Below are positions 59,914 through 64,000 of a DNA stretch of 64,000 nt, one piece after another. Position 1 is the stretch's first letter; the number at the start of each line of letters is the position of its first letter. The position numbers and the translations under genes were made by a program. The notes under the pieces were generated by a model that saw only the letters and a program-made list of their open reading frames with translations, searched no databases and was not told the origin of the DNA. Origin of the DNA: Litorilinea aerophila (GTDB lineage: Bacteria > Chloroflexota > Anaerolineae > Caldilineales > Caldilineaceae); the NCBI RefSeq assembly GCF_006569185.2, contig NZ_VIGC02000030.1, forward strand, positions 1 to 64,000, read 5' to 3'.

Positions 59914-61446
59914 TTACCTTTGGGTGGAACCTATCGACGAATTTCTGCCGGGATTTACCAGGCTGGTTTTCGATGTATCCGGCCGGGCCAGGTTCAACGT
60001 GGCCAGCCCGATCGCGATATGAACGTACATGCCCTGTACAAACAGGTTATCGAATACATTGTGGACCGTCAAGTGGGCCAGCATGCCCAGGATGCCTAAC
60101 GCCAGGGCCGCCTGCCACCCTTCTTCGTCCCCGACGGCCAGGGCTGCCTGCCGGCGCTGCCACAGCCAGTGGGCAACCACCAGCCACAGGGCCAGGTAGG
60201 CCGTCAGCCCCAGGAGCCCGGTTTCGCCCAGCACATTCAGGTAGATGTTGTGGGCATGGCCCAGGGGATCTTCCCACAGGGGCAGACGGACCGCTGGATA
60301 GACCACGCTGTAGTTGCCCGGCCCCACCCCCAGCCAGGGGGCTCGCTCCCACATGCGCAGGGCAGCTACCCAGTGAGCCACCCGCTCCACCACCGCAAAA
60401 TTTTCGTCGGTCAGCGGCTGCTGGAGCACATCGGTCAGCCCCAGGCTGGCCGGGATGTCGGCGAACCGCTGGGTCACGGAGGGCGGCAGTAGCGTCGGGT
60501 TCAGGCTCCCCACCAGCAGGGCCAGGGCCAGGCCGGCGGTTGCCACGGCCGTGGCCATCATGGTCCTGGCGCTGCGCAGGGCCACCACCACCAGGAGGCC
60601 GGCAGCCGCGCCCAGCCATCCGCCCCGGCTCCAACTGGCCATCAAGCCCGCGGCCACGATCCCAGCCGCGGCGCTGTAGAAACCAGCCGACAGCCAGGAC
60701 GCCCACCCTGGCTCCAGCCAGAGGCGACGCCAGGCCCACAAAGCCAGGCTGACCGCCAGCGGCAGGGTCAGGCCCAGGTAGCCGGCATACGGGTTGGGCT
60801 GGCGAAAGCTGCCGCTGGCCCGCATGAAACGGCCCAGAATGATGAACCACTCGGGTCCGATGCCGTAATAAAATTGGTAAAGACCCAACAGCCCCTGGCC
60901 CAGGCCGCCCACCAGCAGGCCGCCCACCAGCCAGGGGGCCCGCCCCGCCGGCACCATATCCCGGATCACCAGCAGGACGGCGACAAACTCCAGCCATTTT
61001 ACCACTTCTCGCACGGCCTCGCCTAACGCCGGCGCGGCCCACAGCGAAATCGAGAGGGCCCCGATGTACAGGAGTGCCCCGTAGACGGGGGGCGTGGCTT
61101 CCAGCCGCAGGCGCCGGCGTCGGCTGCCGTCCGCCAGCCAGAGGCCCACGGCCAGGGCCAGCAACAGATCCGTGAGGGTGGCCGGGCCTACCCGCTGGCC
61201 GCTGGTCACCGGGAGCGCCGCGGCCAGCAGCACCCATATCAGCCAGGGGTGGCGCACCAGGCCAAAGGCCACCCCGGCCCCACCCGCTGCCAGAGCCACG
61301 GGCGCCAGGGGGAACCAGGCCAGGCCGGCTGCCAGGGCCACCAGGGCCGCCAACCCGACCATGCGTCGAAGGACGGTCCTGTCGTCGCGGAGACCCCGAA
61401 GGCCGAGAGGATTGCCAGGAAGAAATCTGGCAAAATCGGTGTTCAT
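59914..61446 (-). CDS. O-antigen ligase-like membrane protein (Wzy/WaaL type)
   Basis: A 510-residue protein with about twelve spans. A long external loop contains [22 protein letters not shown] and [45 protein letters not shown], the Wzy_C/WaaL motif with the H-x2-Y-L and E-x-G features. It joins or polymerises lipid-linked glycans. ATG 61446 overlaps the pyrD stop by ATGA. Confidence 0.85.
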   Translation of the reverse strand: MNTDFARFLPGNPLGLRGLRDDRTVLRRMVGLAALVALAAGLAWFPLAPVALAAGGAGVAFGLVRHPWLIWVLLAAALPVTSGQRVGPATLTDLLLALAVGLWLADGSRRRRLRLEATPPVYGALLYIGALSISLWAAPALGEAVREVVKWLEFVAVLLVIRDMVPAGRAPWLVGGLLVGGLGQGLLGLYQFYYGIGPEWFIILGRFMRASGSFRQPNPYAGYLGLTLPLAVSLALWAWRRLWLEPGWASWLSAGFYSAAAGIVAAGLMASWSRGGWLGAAAGLLVVVALRSARTMMATAVATAGLALALLVGSLNPTLLPPSVTQRFADIPASLGLTDVLQQPLTDENFAVVERVAHWVAALRMWERAPWLGVGPGNYSVVYPAVRLPLWEDPLGHAHNIYLNVLGETGLLGLTAYLALWLVVAHWLWQRRQAALAVGDEEGWQAALALGILGMLAHLTVHNVFDNLFVQGMYVHIAIGLATLNLARPDTSKTSLVNPGRNSSIGSTQR

Positions 61447-62435
61447 CGAGAATGGGCGGCGGGCACCGGCGCACCTGTGGGCGTGACCGGGAAGATGGGC
61501 TCCCGGTGGGCCCATCCCCGCACCTGGTTGACGTCCTCGATGTCGTGGGCAGCCAGCCACGCGGCCATCTCGTCTCGGATCTGGCTGATGGCGTCCGGCC
61601 CCCGGTAGTAGATGGCGCTGCCCACGCCCACCGCGGTGGCCCCGGCCATGAGCATTTCCAGCGCGTCCGTCCCGGTGGTCACACCCCCCGTGCCGATGAT
61701 GGGCACCTCCGGGCAGGCCTTGCGCACGTCGTAGACACACTTGAGCGCGATGGGTTTGAGCGCGGGGCCGCTGAGGCCGCCGCTGCGGTTGGCCAGGATG
61801 GGCTGGCCGCTTTCCACGTCCAGCACCAGGCCGGGCATGGTGTTGATGGCGCAGATGGCATCCGCGCCTGCCTCCACCACGGCCCGGGCGATGCGGGCTA
61901 CGCTGGGCACGTTGGGCGCCAGTTTGACGATCACCGGGATCTCCTGCTCTGCCACGGCCCGCTTGACCTGGTCGGTCACCTCGGCCGCGCTGTCGGGCGA
62001 GCCGGCGAAGGGTTCGCCAAATTCGCTGGCCACGTTGGGGCAGGAGATGTTCACCTCCAGGAAGTCCGGCTGGGCCTGGGCCACCGTCGCGGCCACCTGG
62101 GCAAACTCCTGGGGCGTGCCGGCAAAGATGCTGGCGATGAGGGGGACGCCCAGGGGCTCCAGCTGCGCGCGGGCCTGGGCCAGCAGCGTCGCCTCTGCCT
62201 CCGCGCCAGGATTGGCCAGGCCGATGGCGTTGATCAGCCCATGGCCCCAGTCCAGGCAGGACGGGTTTACGTGGCCGGCCCGGGGCACCGGCCCACAGCT
62301 CTTGGCGGTCACCGCGCCACAGCCGGCCCGGGCCGCCCGGACCAGCAGGCTGACCGTGGTGCCCCAGATGCCGCTGGCCAGCACCAGGGGCGTGGGCAGG
62401 CTACGTCCCAGCAGCTCCACTGTCAGGTTGGGCAT
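61443..62435 (-). CDS. pyrD: dihydroorotate dehydrogenase (class 1B-type catalytic subunit)
   Basis: A 330-residue protein; [37 protein letters not shown] (catalytic Cys) and [32 protein letters not shown] mark a soluble class 1 enzyme with FMN. Cys as base and overall form suggest 1B, which needs a PyrK partner, but no pyrK is in the window. It starts 3 nt after pyrFE and overlaps the ligase-like gene, which ties pyrimidine synthesis to envelope genes. Confidence 0.92.
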   Translation of the reverse strand: MPNLTVELLGRSLPTPLVLASGIWGTTVSLLVRAARAGCGAVTAKSCGPVPRAGHVNPSCLDWGHGLINAIGLANPGAEAEATLLAQARAQLEPLGVPLIASIFAGTPQEFAQVAATVAQAQPDFLEVNISCPNVASEFGEPFAGSPDSAAEVTDQVKRAVAEQEIPVIVKLAPNVPSVARIARAVVEAGADAICAINTMPGLVLDVESGQPILANRSGGLSGPALKPIALKCVYDVRKACPEVPIIGTGGVTTGTDALEMLMAGATAVGVGSAIYYRGPDAISQIRDEMAAWLAAHDIEDVNQVRGWAHREPIFPVTPTGAPVPAAHSR

Positions 62436-62438
62436 GGT

Positions 62439-63911
62439 TCATCCTCCCCGGATGTAGTTCAACACCTCGTCCCGCTTGGCTGGGGAGAGCTGTCCGGCAG
62501 CCGTCAGCACGTCCAGCATCTCCCGCAAGGTGAAAACGCTGTGGGCCCGAACCCCGGCAGCCGCCAGGTTTTCTTTGCCGCCCTGTTCCCGGTCGATGAG
62601 GACGATGGCGTCTTCCACCACCAGGCCGGCCGCGCGCAGCTGTTCTACACTCTGGAGGATGCTGCCGCCGCTGGTGATCAGGTCCTCGATGACCACGACT
62701 TGCTCACCAGGTTGCCAGCTCCCCTCGATGGCTTTGCCCAGGCCGTGGCCCTTGGCTTCCTTGCGGGTGTAGATCAGGGGGCGGTCTGCCGCCAGGGCCA
62801 CCGCAGTGGCAATGGGCAGCGCGGCGTAGGGGATACCGGCGATGCGGTCACAGGTCAGGCCGTTCAAGAGGTCGGCATAGGCCGCAGCCGCCTGGGCCAG
62901 GAGGGAGGGCCGGCTCACCAGCAGCCGCAGGTCGATGTAGAAAGGAGAACGGCGGCCGCTGGCCAGGGTGAAATCCCCAAACTGGATGGCCCCCAGGGAA
63001 GCCAGCTCCAGGATCAGCTGCTGGAGCTGGGGCCGCATCTCGCCGGATGGAGCTCCTGATGTGGGGGCGGTGGCCGCGCTCTGGTGGGTCGCCCGCACCC
63101 GGTTGATCTGGTCCCGCAGGTTCTGGGCCGCAGCCCGGGGATCCTCGGCCAGGCAGATGCCCCGGCTGCTGTTGATGATCAGGCCCGCGCCGTCCGCCCG
63201 CAGGCCGGCCCGCAGGGTCCCCTCCAGGTCGCCGCCCTGGGCGCCGATGCCCGGCACCAGGAACCAGGCCCGGGGGGCCACCTGGCGGATGGCCTGAAAC
63301 GTCTCCGGGTAGGTGGCGCCCACCACCAGCCCCACGTTGGGTGACCAGTGGACCGCGGCCCGGGCCACGTGGATGTAGAGGGGCTGGTTGGGCTCCCGGT
63401 CCAGGGTACGCCAGTCCGCAATTTCCAGGTGTTGGAACTCCCCGGCGCTGGGGTTGGAGGTGTGGCAGAGGACGAAGAGGCCCTTGCCCTGGTAGGCGGC
63501 AAAGGCGTCGATGCTGTCCCGGCCCAGGTACGGGCTCAGGGTCACCGCATCGGCCCGGAACTGTTCGAAGCAGGCCCGGGCGTAGGCCGCGGCAGTGCTG
63601 CCAATATCCCCCCGCTTGGCGTCCAGGATGACCGGGATCTCCGGCGGGATCAGGGCCAGGGTCTGGCGCAGCAGCTCCAGGCCGGGCGTTCCCAGGGCTT
63701 CGTAGAAGGCGATGTTCGGCTTGTACGCGCAGACCAGGTCGGCGGTGGCTTCTACCACGGCCCGGTTCCACTTTAGCAGGCCGGCGATGATGTCACCGTC
63801 TGCTGAGGCGTAGCGGGGTGGCATCTGCTCGGGGACGGGATCCAGGCCCACGCAGAGCAGGCTCTGGTTCTTCTCGCTGGCAGCCGTCAACTTCTCCCAG
63901 AAATTTGACAC
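62439..63911 (-). CDS. bifunctional OMP decarboxylase-orotate phosphoribosyltransferase (PyrF-PyrE fusion)
   Basis: A 490-residue fusion. Residues ~1-275 are PyrF of the subfamily with [13 protein letters not shown] (catalytic Lys-Asp). Residues ~295-490 are PyrE with [13 protein letters not shown], the PRPP-binding loop, and [12 protein letters not shown]. It catalyses the last two steps of UMP synthesis. The order F-E is the reverse of the eukaryotic E-F fusion. GTG 63911, with GGGAGG 5 nt upstream, is favoured over GTG 63932. Confidence 0.93.
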   Translation of the reverse strand: MSNFWEKLTAASEKNQSLLCVGLDPVPEQMPPRYASADGDIIAGLLKWNRAVVEATADLVCAYKPNIAFYEALGTPGLELLRQTLALIPPEIPVILDAKRGDIGSTAAAYARACFEQFRADAVTLSPYLGRDSIDAFAAYQGKGLFVLCHTSNPSAGEFQHLEIADWRTLDREPNQPLYIHVARAAVHWSPNVGLVVGATYPETFQAIRQVAPRAWFLVPGIGAQGGDLEGTLRAGLRADGAGLIINSSRGICLAEDPRAAAQNLRDQINRVRATHQSAATAPTSGAPSGEMRPQLQQLILELASLGAIQFGDFTLASGRRSPFYIDLRLLVSRPSLLAQAAAAYADLLNGLTCDRIAGIPYAALPIATAVALAADRPLIYTRKEAKGHGLGKAIEGSWQPGEQVVVIEDLITSGGSILQSVEQLRAAGLVVEDAIVLIDREQGGKENLAAAGVRAHSVFTLREMLDVLTAAGQLSPAKRDEVLNYIRGG

Positions 63912-63937
63912 GGCATCCTCCCAACCCGTCACAATCT

Positions 63938-64000
63938 GTTACACCGTGTTATGTTACACCGTGTTATGTTACACCGTGTTATGTTACACTGTTACACTGT
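63938..64000. repeat. 15-bp tandem repeats upstream of the PyrF-PyrE gene
   Basis: GTTACACCGTGTTAT occurs three times exactly (63938-63952, 63953-63967, 63968-63982), followed by GTTACACTGTTACACTGT at the window edge. The unit contains ACAC/GTGT half-sites. It sits about 27 bp upstream of the chosen start and may be a regulator-binding array. Confidence 0.75.

Overview
The window looks like chromosome of a high-GC member of the Chloroflexota, probably the Caldilineales (Caldilinea/Litorilinea type). The basis is protein style (Urt/urease operon, CpXC and LCP proteins, a secreted enzyme ending in LPLVGR) and abundant short palindromic dispersed repeats. This is an inference from recognised families; no marker gene such as rRNA is present.

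Region 1 (1-11474) is a fructan/sucrose regulon. After the tail of an IS1634-like transposase comes a LacI-type repressor whose promoter carries two operators. The same palindrome (CTAATACGTATTAG type) recurs before the ABC solute-binding protein operon (binding protein, two permeases, a small membrane protein, a cytoplasmic GH32 enzyme) and again before a 1478-residue secreted GH32 protein with four carbohydrate-binding-like modules. The model is outside cleavage of fructan, import of short sugars, inside hydrolysis, and release of repression.

Region 2 (11475-13227) is a graveyard of gene pieces: a dihydrolipoamide acyltransferase piece, a frameshifted ABC permease, a BMP-type lipoprotein with an in-frame nonsense codon, and a GH32 C-terminus. 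Region 3 (13356-24088, minus strand) is a complete urea system, ureF-ureD-ureA-ureB-ureC-urtA-urtB-urtC-urtD-urtE-ureG. It has no ureE in the window, but UreG ends in seven histidines.

Region 4 (24089-29909) is an accessory island. It holds two attC-like recombination sites, a duplicated 120-bp module, small cassette-type genes (DUF2442, DUF4160, DUF4926, an AT-richer PIN-like gene), broken toxin-antitoxin remnants, and a GntR regulator gene whose promoter lies inside a perfect 54-bp palindrome.

Region 5 (29910-39335) has an orphan molybdenum hydroxylase large subunit, an intrinsic terminator, and a same-strand run of small-molecule enzymes (PLP desulfhydrase-like, VOC, two NAD-epimerases, NHL propeller, HAD dehalogenase, SDR) ending with a UspA protein. 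Region 6 (39493-48209) has a GT39-type membrane glycosyltransferase, Tex, a translationally coupled phospholipid operon (methyltransferase, pssA, psd) able to make PE and methylated PE, and an MFS transporter. A six-unit, 83/84-bp palindromic repeat array follows (48221-48712).

Region 7 (48861-56097) has two tandem metzincin proteases without signal peptides, a CpXC protein, a CinA-like protein with a degenerate deamidase domain, an HD phosphohydrolase and a LytR-CpsA-Psr lipoprotein. Region 8 (56247-63911, minus strand) joins pyrimidine synthesis (pyrF-pyrE fusion, pyrD) by overlap or short gaps to envelope polysaccharide genes (O-antigen ligase-like, GtrA, GT4) and three further genes. A 15-bp tandem repeat lies upstream of pyrF-pyrE at the window edge.

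I see no tRNA, rRNA or CRISPR array.
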